DNA from: Parageobacillus thermantarcticus
Lineage (GTDB): Bacteria; Bacillota; Bacilli; Bacillales; Anoxybacillaceae
Length of the DNA: 46,510 bases
Assembly (NCBI RefSeq): GCF_900111865.1
Contig: NZ_FOJS01000025.1
Coordinates: 1-46,510 of the forward strand
Direction of reading: 5' to 3'
Shown: positions 38,335 to 46,414 of the stretch, in pieces
How positions within the stretch are numbered: the stretch's first letter is position 1
Layout of the letters: every line of letters starts with the position of its first letter
Program-made: the position numbers and the translations under genes
The notes under the pieces: generated by a model
The model's input: the letters and a program-made list of their open reading frames with translations, nothing else
Told to the model about the DNA's origin: nothing
The model's database searches: none

Positions 38335-38982
38335 ATGGATTCATTCACTGTTTCCTCTATCGCAAAAGTGATGAATGAATTGTTTCCGATAGAAGCGTCT
38401 TTCGTCATTTCTGACGATAAGCGCTATATTTATTACCAGCCGAGCAAACAGATCGATTTAAAAATTCGTCCCGGAGACAAAATCAAACCGGAATCGGTTA
38501 CTTACAAAGCCTTGACCATTCAACGGAAAATTGCAGAGCCAAAAGACAGCCGCGTTTTTGGCGTACCTTACTTTGGGATATCCGTCCCAATTTTGGACGA
38601 TGGCGCCCCGAAAGGCTGCGTTACCGCAATATTGCCGAGAAAGCCGGCGCTTACAATGCCGTATTTAACGATCCGCACGACAGATCGCTGGCTTCCTGTC
38701 TCTTTTGAAAGCGTTATCTATTTAGAAGCGCAAAACCGGAAAACATTCGTAAAATCAAGTTATGCAGAAGGATACCATAAATATAACTTAACGGAACTGG
38801 AATTCTCCCTTCCTGACGATATATTTATTCGCTGCCACCGGTCATATATCATTAACATTCATCATATTGCGGAGATTCATCCCGATTCGCACTCTACTTT
38901 TTTGCTAATAATGAAAGACGGCTCCAAAGTGCCCGTCAGCCAAACATATGCAAGCCATTTCCGGAAGCTGCTCTGCTTTTAA
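38335..38982 (+). CDS. LytTR-domain transcriptional regulator with N-terminal sensor domain
   Basis: A 215-residue regulator without a receiver domain. Residues 1-105 look like a PAS-type or small-ligand sensor (EASFVISDDKRYIYYQPSKQ ... GISVPILDDGAPKGCVTAIL). Residues 115-213 are a LytTR DNA-binding domain, with the signature IRCHRSYIINIHHIAEIHP and the C-terminal PVSQTYASHFRKLL. It stands between the acyl-CoA dehydrogenase gene set and the acetyl-CoA hydrolase gene, so it probably controls one of them in response to a metabolite. GGGGTGATCAG precedes ATG 38335. Ligand and target sites are not known. Confidence 0.82.
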   Translation: MDSFTVSSIAKVMNELFPIEASFVISDDKRYIYYQPSKQIDLKIRPGDKIKPESVTYKALTIQRKIAEPKDSRVFGVPYFGISVPILDDGAPKGCVTAILPRKPALTMPYLTIRTTDRWLPVSFESVIYLEAQNRKTFVKSSYAEGYHKYNLTELEFSLPDDIFIRCHRSYIINIHHIAEIHPDSHSTFLLIMKDGSKVPVSQTYASHFRKLLCF

Positions 38983-39026
38983 TGTCCATGTGCAGCAAAA
39001 CAGCTTCCCCCGCTTTCTTTTCGCCA

Positions 39027-39054
39027 AGAGCTCACGCAAAGTGGGCTCTTTATT
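39027..39054 (+). terminator. Terminator after the LytTR regulator gene
   Basis: AGAGCTCAC (39027-39035) pairs with GTGGGCTCT (39041-39049, one G-T pair), followed by TTATTTATTT. Confidence 0.7.
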
Positions 39055-39255
39055 TATTTCATTTATGTTTAGCAACCTACGCACTGTTGATCTGCCACCT
39101 ATTCATTTTTACCACGAATAGATTTCTATTTTTTCTTGTTTACGTAGCAAAAATTCTTTTTTATTTACAAAGAAAGCCCTTTTATTCCATTTTGAATGAT
39201 TTTTTACAAGCTAATTGCTAGAATATTTTAAAAAAACAGTGAGGTGAGATAGGCA

Positions 39256-40776
39256 TTGGATAAATACATTTCCGAATTCATCGCCAATCCTCGTTTAAGA
39301 AACCGAATTGTAACGGCGGAAACAGCTGCTTCATGGATAAAAGACGGTATGACGCTCGGCCTAAGCGGATTTACTCGCGCTGGCGACGCCAAGGCAGTCC
39401 CTTATGCATTGATCGAAAAAGCGAAACAACAACCTTTAAAAGTAAACGTGTATACAGGCGCTTCACTAGGCTCGGACGTGGACAAAATGATGGCAGAAGC
39501 AGGAATCGTCAACAAACGTCTTCCGTTCCAAGCCGATTCTGTAATGCGCAAAAAAATTAACGAAAGAGAAATTTTGTTTGTTGATCAACATTTATCACAT
39601 ACGGCGGAATTAGTGCGTTCAGACGTATTAAATCCCATCGATTTCGCGATTGTGGAAGCGATTTCAATAACTGAAGACGGAATGATTATTCCTTCTACTT
39701 CTGTAGGAAATTCATCGATCTTCGTGAACAAAGCGCGACACGTCATCATCGAATTGAACACAGCCCAACCACAAGCACTGAAAGGACTTCATGACATTTA
39801 CGAAGCCGGCAAACAAGGAGAACGAAACCCGATACCTTTGACAAAAGTAGACGATCGAATCGGAACGATTGGCATTCCAGTGGATGAGGATAAAATTATT
39901 GGAATCGTTTTGACAAACCAGCCTGATTCGCCATCGACGATTGTACCTCCAGATGCGGAAACGGCTGCAATAGCGAATCATTTAATCCATTTTCTCCGAA
40001 AAGAAGTGGCAGCAGGGCGACTTTCCGAACATTTAGCGCCGATTCAAGCAGGCATTGGTTCTGTTGCGAACGCCGTCCTTTACGGTTTATTAGATTCAGA
40101 ATTTTCCAATTTGGAAGTTTATTCAGAAGTTCTTCAAGATGCCATGTTTGATCTCATTGATGCAGGAAAAGTCCGGTTCGCTTCCGGCTGTTCCATTACT
40201 TTGTCGCAAAACAAAATGAAACAAGTGTATTCCAATTTAGATGCTTACCGAGGCAAACTTATCCTTCGTCCTCAAGAAATTTCTAATCATCCGGAAATCA
40301 TTCGCCGCCTCGGACTCATTTCCATTAACACCGCCTTGGAAGCGGATATATATGGAAACGTTAATTCTACGCACGTTCGCGGCACGAACATGATGAACGG
40401 CATCGGTGGTTCAGGCGACTTCGCCCGCAACGCGCGCCTTACGATTTTCGTGACAAAATCAATTGCAAAAAACGGGGCAATTTCCAGCATCGTTCCATTC
40501 GTATCACACGTGGACCATACCGAACATGACGTTGATGTGATCATCACAGAATATGGATATGCCGATCTTCGTGGGCTAGCGCCAATCGAGCGCGCTCCTC
40601 TTATCATTGAAAATTGCGCACATCCGGATTACCGCCCGCATTTACGCGAATATTTCAACGAAGCGCTTAAGCGTGGCGGCCACACACCACACGTTCTTGA
40701 AAAAGCGTTCGCTTGGCATGTCAATTATGAAAAATACGGAACAATGATAGAGCCACAATATCAACTGCAAACCTAA
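39256..40776 (+). CDS. Acetyl-CoA hydrolase / succinyl-CoA:acetate CoA-transferase family
   Basis: A 506-residue class I CoA-transferase of the Cat1/AarC/ScpC type. The predicted catalytic glutamate is E291 in EVYSEVLQD, matching E294 of AarC; the CoA-binding glycine loop GIGSVANAV (267-275) and GIGGSGDFARNA are intact. It exchanges CoA between acetyl-CoA or propionyl-CoA and succinate, or hydrolyses acetyl-CoA. TTG 39256 is the start with GAGGTGAGATAGGCA upstream. Own terminator; probably controlled by the LytTR protein encoded upstream. Confidence 0.85.
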   Translation: MDKYISEFIANPRLRNRIVTAETAASWIKDGMTLGLSGFTRAGDAKAVPYALIEKAKQQPLKVNVYTGASLGSDVDKMMAEAGIVNKRLPFQADSVMRKKINEREILFVDQHLSHTAELVRSDVLNPIDFAIVEAISITEDGMIIPSTSVGNSSIFVNKARHVIIELNTAQPQALKGLHDIYEAGKQGERNPIPLTKVDDRIGTIGIPVDEDKIIGIVLTNQPDSPSTIVPPDAETAAIANHLIHFLRKEVAAGRLSEHLAPIQAGIGSVANAVLYGLLDSEFSNLEVYSEVLQDAMFDLIDAGKVRFASGCSITLSQNKMKQVYSNLDAYRGKLILRPQEISNHPEIIRRLGLISINTALEADIYGNVNSTHVRGTNMMNGIGGSGDFARNARLTIFVTKSIAKNGAISSIVPFVSHVDHTEHDVDVIITEYGYADLRGLAPIERAPLIIENCAHPDYRPHLREYFNEALKRGGHTPHVLEKAFAWHVNYEKYGTMIEPQYQLQT

Positions 40777-40789
40777 GAAATAAAAAAGC

Positions 40790-40816
40790 GGGGTACCTTC
40801 ACAAGGATACCCCTTT
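40790..40816. terminator. Bidirectional terminator
   Basis: GGGGTACCTT (40790-40799) pairs with AAGGATACCCC (40803-40813), loop CAC; T-rich on the plus strand and TTTTTT on the minus strand (40784-40789). Confidence 0.7.
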
Positions 40817-40860
40817 CAGTAAATTGTACACACTCCCACGATTAATATAATCCACCCCAT
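40816..40860 (-). CDS. Possible 14-residue hydrophobic peptide
   Basis: ATG 40860 follows a perfect AGGAGGTG ribosome binding site (40866-40873) at ideal spacing and encodes MGWIILIVGVCTIY before TGA. The product would be a single membrane-embedded peptide. A bidirectional terminator follows directly, so the arrangement is that of a small independent gene. It may be too short to be more than a remnant start; no homologue is recalled. Confidence 0.4.
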   Translation of the reverse strand: MGWIILIVGVCTIY

Positions 40861-41055
40861 TTTTTCACCTCCTGCTTTTATTATTTATTCATTTCGAAAG
40901 TTTAAAAATACCAAATAACAAGCAAACCATGCTCCCCCATAATATCCCCGCTTTGCCGAAAGGGATGGAAATTTCTACTAACTATCGCAGATGGGGGAAG
41001 TCAAAAAAATCGCTTTAAATGCAAAAATACATCACCATAGAGAACATTATCTAAA

Positions 41056-41610
41056 CTAATCGACAAAATAAGCCATTAAAATTAAGTCATCATAAGTTTG
41101 TTCATCTATCTTCATCGCTTTTGTTTTAACCCCTTCTTCGACAAATCCAAAATTTCTGTATAAGCGAAGGGCGTTCGTATTGTCTGCGGCTACTTCCAGG
41201 CAAACTTTTTCAATTAAAGGGTTTTCCTTGGCCCAATCTAATAGCATCGTTAACAATGCTTTCCCTACCCCTTGGTTTCTGAAATCTTTTTTCACACTCA
41301 TGCCAAAAGAACCTTGATGTTTCGTTCGCAGCCTATGCCCATTATGAAAATCTAAAAATCCAATGATTTCCCCATCATACTCCGCTAAAATTGCCAGTTT
41401 TCCATCGTCATCAAGCATTTGCTGCAACAATTGTTTTTGCTGCTCGCCTGTTGCCTTAAACTCCGCTTCAGTTGTAAGTAAATAAGGCGCTTCGCCAAGG
41501 ACCGTTCTAATAAAATCCACCACTTTATCGGCATCATTGGGCAAAGCAGTTCTTACGACAAATTGTTTGCCGTTCTTCGCCATAAATTGCCTTGCTTGTA
41601 TCTCTCCCAT
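41056..41610 (-). CDS. GNAT-family N-acetyltransferase
   Basis: A 184-residue acetyltransferase starting MGEIQARQFMAKNGKQFVVR. The acetyl-CoA loop is RNQGVGKALL within SVKKDFRNQGVGK, followed by the CLEVAADNTNALRLYRNFGFVEEG motif typical of RimI-like enzymes. Substrate unknown. ATG 41610 has AGAGGGGGG upstream; the frame is open to 41694 without support. Adjacent to a second GNAT gene in the same direction but 213 bp away, so co-transcription is not assured. Confidence 0.82.
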   Translation of the reverse strand: MGEIQARQFMAKNGKQFVVRTALPNDADKVVDFIRTVLGEAPYLLTTEAEFKATGEQQKQLLQQMLDDDGKLAILAEYDGEIIGFLDFHNGHRLRTKHQGSFGMSVKKDFRNQGVGKALLTMLLDWAKENPLIEKVCLEVAADNTNALRLYRNFGFVEEGVKTKAMKIDEQTYDDLILMAYFVD

Positions 41611-41823
41611 AGAACCCCCCTCTAAAAGATGCTTTTTTATCCCTGACGGAAAAATAAACTGTACTGCAGACAAAAGGTTAATTCGTTCTTTCACAGGAAT
41701 TGAATATTGAACAAAGGACTACTCTTTTTAAACCCATCTCGTCCTCTCGAAGAATACCTATCCAAATGGAATCATAGTATTTGCCATCATAATAGCGCAT
41801 TAAATGGAAGGCAGCTTTTGTTG

Positions 41824-42273
41824 TTACTTTAATAATCTTTTCAAGAATACGTAGCTTACTTTATCGTATTGCATTTTTTCTTCATAAAAACGATGTGCGT
41901 CAACACGCTGCAAGCCAGAAGACAAAGAAACAATACTATACCCGTTCTCTTTCGCCCATTGATGTACATACGATAAAAGTTTCTCACCGTATCCTTTTGA
42001 TCGCTCACTTGGTGCTGTAACTAAATCGCAAACCCAAATGAAGCGGCCATTGTATAAAGTAATCATAGGCATAAATCCTGTAATGGCCACCATCTTACCA
42101 TGATCATAAAGAGCAACTAATCGATATCCTTCCTTCTGTTGCGCTTCAAGCACCAACTCAAGGTATGAATTTTCATCAAGATGGGTTCGTAAATGCTTCA
42201 TTACCGAAAATCCAGCTAAAATTTCTTCTTTCGTTCGAAGCTCTTTGAATAATAAAGTTGAAGTTGTTCCCAC
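41824..42273 (-). CDS. GNAT-family N-acetyltransferase
   Basis: A 149-residue acetyltransferase with the loop APSERSKGYGEKLLSYV and the C-terminal LSSGLQRVDAHRFYEEKMQYDKVSYVF. Start GTG 42273 is preferred because GGGAG lies eight bases upstream; GTG 42282 sits too close to it. Substrate unknown. The first residues, TSTLLFKELRTKEEILAGFSVM, are a common start for this subgroup. Confidence 0.8.
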   Translation of the reverse strand: MGTTSTLLFKELRTKEEILAGFSVMKHLRTHLDENSYLELVLEAQQKEGYRLVALYDHGKMVAITGFMPMITLYNGRFIWVCDLVTAPSERSKGYGEKLLSYVHQWAKENGYSIVSLSSGLQRVDAHRFYEEKMQYDKVSYVFLKRLLK

Positions 42274-42282
42274 ATTATCCAC

Positions 42283-42598
42283 TCCCTTTTTATTGATAGA
42301 TTTCCATAACGTAAATTCAAAATCCTTCCATAAAAAGTTAAAAAATAGAATACAAATTTTATCGAATTATATCATAACTTCAATTTTTATGAATATTTAT
42401 TTTAAAACTATCTTTTGTTGTTTCCGTTTTTCCATCGGTTCTCCAAGCTGTTACACCCAAATCCTAAAAAATAAAGCCGCGCAATAAGGATAGGGGAAAA
42501 TCTTGAGGGACAAACCTTTCCCGTCTTCCCCACCTTCCTTTTGCGCGCTTTAGTGCTTGGCATAAGTTTTTTATTTTCGCAAGGAGTTGATTTATGCT
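42283..42598. other. Gene-free stretch
   Basis: AT-rich in its first half. I see no supported gene, clear terminator or known motif. The minus-strand frame here overlaps the end of rlmCD and has no ribosome binding site. Confidence 0.5.
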
Positions 42599-43978
42599 CT
42601 ACAAATTCAACGTTAATCGCGCCACGCTTTCCACATGGGCGGTATGTGGAAACATATCGACAGGCTGGATGTAGTCGACATGGTAACGCTCTGCTAGCAC
42701 ATCGACATCGCGCGCGAGGCTGGACGGGTTGCACGAGACGTACACAACCGTTTTCGGCTGGACGAGGAGAATCGTTTGCAAGAGCTTGCTGTCACAGCCG
42801 GTGCGCGGCGGGTCAACGATGATAACATCGGGTTTCCAGCCTTCCTTCACCCATTTTGGAAGCAATGCTTCCGCCTTGCCGACAACGTACGTTGCGTTGG
42901 CAAATCCGTGTTTTTTCGCATTTTTTTTGGCATCTTCAATCGCTTCGGGAATGACATCCATCCCGCGGATTTCACCGGCGTCTTTGGCGAGCCAAAGCCC
43001 GATCGTGCCGACGCCGCAATAGGCATCGACGACTTTTTCCGTCCCCGTTAAAGCGGCTGCCTTTTTCACTTCGTCGTACAGTTTTACCGTTTGCACCGGA
43101 TTCAACTGGAAAAACGCGCGCGCTGACAGTTCGAACGATAAATCCCCTAACACTTCTTGAATGTATTCTTCTCCTTCTAAAAGCAGCGATTCTTCTCCGA
43201 AAATGAGCGACGTTTTTTGTCCGTTAATATTTTGCACGATCGACTTTACTTCCGGAAGGCGCCGCTTTATTTCGGCGATGAGCAGTTCTTTTCGAGGGAT
43301 TTCTTTTTTTGTAGTAATAAGCACAAGCTGCACATCCCCCGTATGAAACCCGACCCTTGCGACGATCGTGCGGACAAGCCCTGTTTGCGTCCGCTCGTTG
43401 TAAATCGGAATGCGCAAATCTTGGAGAATCATTTTCACCATGTTGGTCACGCGGTTCGTAGCCGGGTGCTGGATGAGGCATTCGGAAATATCGATGAGCT
43501 GATGGGAATTCAAGCCATACAAACCGGCGATGACCTCTCCTTTTTTCACGCCGACTTGAAATTGGCTTTTATTGCGATAATGCCACGGGTCATCCATCCC
43601 GATCGTCGGGCGGATTTCCAGCGCTTCCACCGGCAGCCGGCAATGCCGCTCGAGCGCCTGAATAACAATATCGCGTTTTTCGCGAAGTTGCGCTTCATAA
43701 TCCAAGTGCTGGAGCTGGCAGCCGCCGCACTGTTCGTAGACAGGGCATCTTGGTGTGACGCGGTGCGGGGAGCGCTTGCGGATTTTTTTGATTTTCGCTT
43801 CCGCGTATTTCGGGTGAATGTCCGTCGCTTCCACGACGACTTCCTCTCCCGGGAGCGCGCCGGAGACGAATACCACTTGCTTTTTAAAATAGCCGACTCC
43901 TTCTCCATTGATGCCGAGCCGTTTAATCGTCAGCGGAAACTGTTGTCCTTTCTTGATGGTGATTGTCTTCTTCGTCAT
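42599..43978 (-). CDS. rlmCD: 23S rRNA (uracil-5-)-methyltransferase RlmCD-like
   Basis: A 459-residue S-adenosylmethionine-dependent methyltransferase forming 5-methyluridine in 23S rRNA. An N-terminal TRAM domain (about 10-68) is followed by the 4Fe-4S ligands C78-x5-C84-x2-C87 and C167. The SAM-binding motif is [13 protein letters not shown] (318-330), and the catalytic nucleophile is C416 in [12 protein letters not shown], after VDPPRTG. Length and order fit B. subtilis YefA/RlmCD. ATG 43978 follows GAGGAG; 13 bp after the alkA-like gene, so the two form an operon. Confidence 0.9.
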   Translation of the reverse strand: MTKKTITIKKGQQFPLTIKRLGINGEGVGYFKKQVVFVSGALPGEEVVVEATDIHPKYAEAKIKKIRKRSPHRVTPRCPVYEQCGGCQLQHLDYEAQLREKRDIVIQALERHCRLPVEALEIRPTIGMDDPWHYRNKSQFQVGVKKGEVIAGLYGLNSHQLIDISECLIQHPATNRVTNMVKMILQDLRIPIYNERTQTGLVRTIVARVGFHTGDVQLVLITTKKEIPRKELLIAEIKRRLPEVKSIVQNINGQKTSLIFGEESLLLEGEEYIQEVLGDLSFELSARAFFQLNPVQTVKLYDEVKKAAALTGTEKVVDAYCGVGTIGLWLAKDAGEIRGMDVIPEAIEDAKKNAKKHGFANATYVVGKAEALLPKWVKEGWKPDVIIVDPPRTGCDSKLLQTILLVQPKTVVYVSCNPSSLARDVDVLAERYHVDYIQPVDMFPHTAHVESVARLTLNL

Positions 43979-43991
43979 CGTTTGCCACTCC

Positions 43992-44858
43992 TCATTCGAT
44001 GCTTCTCCATAAATATAGCGACGCGTAGCTTAAATACGGCTCCCAGCGCTTGCTTAGCTCTTCCATTTGTTTGGCCGACGGCCTTTCCGAAAGACCAAGG
44101 AGGCGCTGAACCGCCCGCTGCAAACCGATGTCCGCTTTTGGAAACACATTTCGTTTTCCAAGCCCAAACAGAAGGAAATTTTCTACCGTCCATGGGCCGA
44201 TGCCGCGAATCGATAACAATGCATCCATCACTTCGGCTTCGCTTTTGCGCGCGAGTTCCTCCAATGACAGCTTCCCTTCGGCAATGAGCCGCGATGTATC
44301 AATGATATACTCCGCTTTTCGCCCGCTTAACTGCAGCTGTTTCAGTTCATCATAAGAAAGCGCGGCAATGTCTTCCGGACGCGGATAAAACCAAACGCCA
44401 TCGATTTGCGTCCCGAACGTTTTTACAAACCGCTCTGTCAGGCGGTAAGCAACTTTCAAATTTAACTGCTGGTGAATAAGGCATTTCATTAAACAAAAAT
44501 AAAGGTCAAAATCTAAAATAAGCGGCATTCCTTCATATTCGGCAAAAAGCGGCTGCAATTCGGTCCGCTGAAAATGTTCATGAATCGGGGCAAGCGGCGT
44601 ATTCCATTGAAACAGATGGGAAATCCGCTCCAGCATTTCATTTTTTCGTTCCGGATATGGCGCTGTCACAAGAAAACTCGGTTCATCCTTTGTCCCGACG
44701 CTTTCGACCGTCACAGCGATTGGCTCATTCTGTATATAAAGCGGAACAACGACTTTCTGTTGCGCGATGTCCACCGATATAAGCGGATCGAGCGCAAGCC
44801 GCTCCAACGCATGGGCAAAATCATACGGCGGGGTGACATACACTTGCTGTTGCCACAT
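43992..44858 (-). CDS. DNA-3-methyladenine glycosylase II family (AlkA/YfjP-like)
   Basis: A 288-residue HhH-GPD repair glycosylase that removes alkylated bases. The N-terminal 110 residues are the AlkA-type beta domain; the helix-hairpin-helix is [14 protein letters not shown] (214-227), and the catalytic aspartate is D243 ([11 protein letters not shown]). Start ATG 44858 has AAGGTGA six bases upstream; upstream TTG 44912 in the same frame has none and lies inside an inverted repeat. The tnpB element ends about 90 bp upstream, so its natural promoter may have been displaced. Confidence 0.85.
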   Translation of the reverse strand: MWQQQVYVTPPYDFAHALERLALDPLISVDIAQQKVVVPLYIQNEPIAVTVESVGTKDEPSFLVTAPYPERKNEMLERISHLFQWNTPLAPIHEHFQRTELQPLFAEYEGMPLILDFDLYFCLMKCLIHQQLNLKVAYRLTERFVKTFGTQIDGVWFYPRPEDIAALSYDELKQLQLSGRKAEYIIDTSRLIAEGKLSLEELARKSEAEVMDALLSIRGIGPWTVENFLLFGLGKRNVFPKADIGLQRAVQRLLGLSERPSAKQMEELSKRWEPYLSYASLYLWRSIE

Positions 44859-44890
44859 AACGATCACCTTTTTATCGTCGTTAAGGTTAC

Positions 44891-44943
44891 GAATAATGTT
44901 TAATTTATTCAAACATGTTAAAATCTTTCATTAAACATTATTC
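44891..44943. repeat. 14-bp perfect inverted repeat between tnpB and the alkA-like gene
   Basis: GAATAATGTTTAAT (44891-44904) and ATTAAACATTATTC (44930-44943) are perfect complements separated by 25 bp. No T tract follows, so it is not a standard terminator; it could be an operator for the alkA-like gene or part of the element's end. Confidence 0.6.
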
Positions 44944-44946
44944 TTT

Positions 44947-44988
44947 GTTAAGCCACATTTAGCTTAACAGGGTGTAACCCCACACCCT
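44947..44988 (-). ncRNA. Candidate right-end / guide RNA (reRNA) hairpins of the tnpB element
   Basis: Two tandem hairpins lie at the very 3' end of tnpB: AGGGTGT/ACACCCT (44969-44975, 44982-44988) and GTTAAGC/GCTTAAC (44947-44953, 44962-44968). Both overlap the last codons. This is where TnpB guide RNA scaffolds and IS200/IS605 right-end hairpins lie; guide and true end not determined. Confidence 0.5.
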
Positions 44989-46144
44989 CTACTCCATTTG
45001 CAAACGCATTTGGAGATACTTTCTTAATAATTTGATAAGCAGCATTCACATCTGCATTGATCAAAATTCCTGTATTACTTTTAAACAAACCACGTTTGAT
45101 TCTTCTACTTTTATCGTAATTCTCTTTTGTCGGAGTTTCGCCATCTAAAAATGAGGTTCCACTTGTATATGATTCATCTGTTAATATAACCTTGATTCCA
45201 ACTTCTTCACATTTATATTGCAATTGTTGAATAAACATATCATAAGGAATTTGCACAAATGATTGATTTAATCGTTTTCCTAAATGAATTTCTTGTTTCC
45301 AATGATTATTTTTACCAATAATAACCGTATCAATGCGACGCTCAACACACCAATTCACAACATATCTGCTTGCTTTATGCATAAAATCTTTCATCTTATT
45401 GTTTCGTTTAAGTGTCAACCTTTCTAATCTTTTACTCCAATCTAATCCATTTTGTTTCTTTAAAATACTTTGAAAATACGCTTTTTGTTTGTTGTAGTAT
45501 TGATTGATGGATTTGATCCCTTTGCCATTCATAACAATCGGTGTTTCACCGATGTTATTTACCATAGTTGCAAAGTTATCTAATCCTAAATCAATACCTA
45601 CAACACGATTACTTTCATGAATCATGTCTGGAATTTCTTTTTTATAAACAATTTCAATTATGTAAATACTTCCTTTAGGAATAATTCTAACTTGTTGCAG
45701 CCCTTCGGCAACTTTTGTTTTTAGTTTTAAATCAGTTTTAGGAAACTTAATATATCCATCTTTCATTTTGCATTGTTGATTAGTAAATATTACAATATTA
45801 CGGCCATTCTTCTTTTTATATTTAGGCAACTTTGGTTTACCTAAATATTTGTTATTTTTACTCCATTCTTTCATTGCTTGAAAAAATGACTTCCAATTCT
45901 TATCTAGCAATCTTAATATTTGTTGTGATGTTTGTGCAGGCAACTCTTTATAAACCGCTTCTTGCTTTAACATTTTATCTAATGAATTATATCGAACCCA
46001 TTTATGATGATTTACAAATTCTTGCCGTATAATATAATTAGCATAATTATATAAATTCTTTGATTTAAAACATAAATTGTCACACATTTGCCACAATGGG
46101 TGTGTTCGTTTAATTTGATGTTGCTCTACTCTTGTAACAAACAA
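44948..46144 (-). CDS. tnpB: TnpB-family RNA-guided nuclease, IS1341-type, atypical active site
   Basis: A 398-residue TnpB. Residues 1-175 are the wedge/recognition region and 180-375 the RuvC fold. RuvC-I is VVGIDLGLDNFA (D185), RuvC-III is NADVNAAYQI (D365). The place of the usual RuvC-II glutamate (VIxEDL) reads VIIGKNN, without Glu; a glutamate appears later at E324 in LTDESYTSG. The zinc-ribbon cysteines are also absent there. TnpB proteins cut DNA with a guide RNA made from the element's right end, helping the transposon persist. TTG 46144 is the start, with GGGAGGTGG upstream. No tnpA transposase gene accompanies it. Confidence 0.85.
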   Translation of the reverse strand: MFVTRVEQHQIKRTHPLWQMCDNLCFKSKNLYNYANYIIRQEFVNHHKWVRYNSLDKMLKQEAVYKELPAQTSQQILRLLDKNWKSFFQAMKEWSKNNKYLGKPKLPKYKKKNGRNIVIFTNQQCKMKDGYIKFPKTDLKLKTKVAEGLQQVRIIPKGSIYIIEIVYKKEIPDMIHESNRVVGIDLGLDNFATMVNNIGETPIVMNGKGIKSINQYYNKQKAYFQSILKKQNGLDWSKRLERLTLKRNNKMKDFMHKASRYVVNWCVERRIDTVIIGKNNHWKQEIHLGKRLNQSFVQIPYDMFIQQLQYKCEEVGIKVILTDESYTSGTSFLDGETPTKENYDKSRRIKRGLFKSNTGILINADVNAAYQIIKKVSPNAFANGVEGVGLHPVKLNVA

Positions 46145-46158
46145 TTATTCCACCTCCC

Positions 46159-46194
46159 TCTATAAATGTTGATATATCAACGGTTGTAGCCGTT
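46159..46194 (-). repeat. Left-end hairpins of the tnpB element
   Basis: GTTGATATATCAAC is a perfect palindrome (46168-46181) and AACGG-TTGTAG-CCGTT (46179-46194) can form an alternative hairpin, just upstream of tnpB. IS200/IS605-type ends carry such subterminal hairpins. Exact left boundary not determined. Confidence 0.45.
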
Positions 46195-46274
46195 TCAGAG
46201 GTGTCAAAAAAATATTTTTCGACAAAGTTCCTAACATTATTTCTTAAATATGTGTATATCTTACATTGGGTGGG

Positions 46275-46325
46275 TACGCTTCGCGGTCACTACTGGTTAA
46301 ATTTGGTTGTAGTGGGGGAAGCGTA
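46275..46325. repeat. Imperfect inverted repeat near the second insertion sequence
   Basis: TACGCTTC...CACTAC (46275-46293) is inverted relative to GTAGTG...GAAGCGTA (46309-46325). It may mark the end of the element whose transposase tail lies at the right window edge. Confidence 0.5.
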
Positions 46326-46414
46326 TGGGATGCACCGTGGATCTCTGCATCGCTGATGATGACGAACCCTCCCATGTCTCTTGGCATCCTTGTGCCTACA
46401 TTCCTTCGTTCGGT

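Noticed and set aside
43217-44287. Long plus-strand frame (356 codons) opposite rlmCD and the alkA-like gene
   Set aside because: No ribosome binding site and no protein-like motifs; it mirrors two well-supported genes on the other strand.
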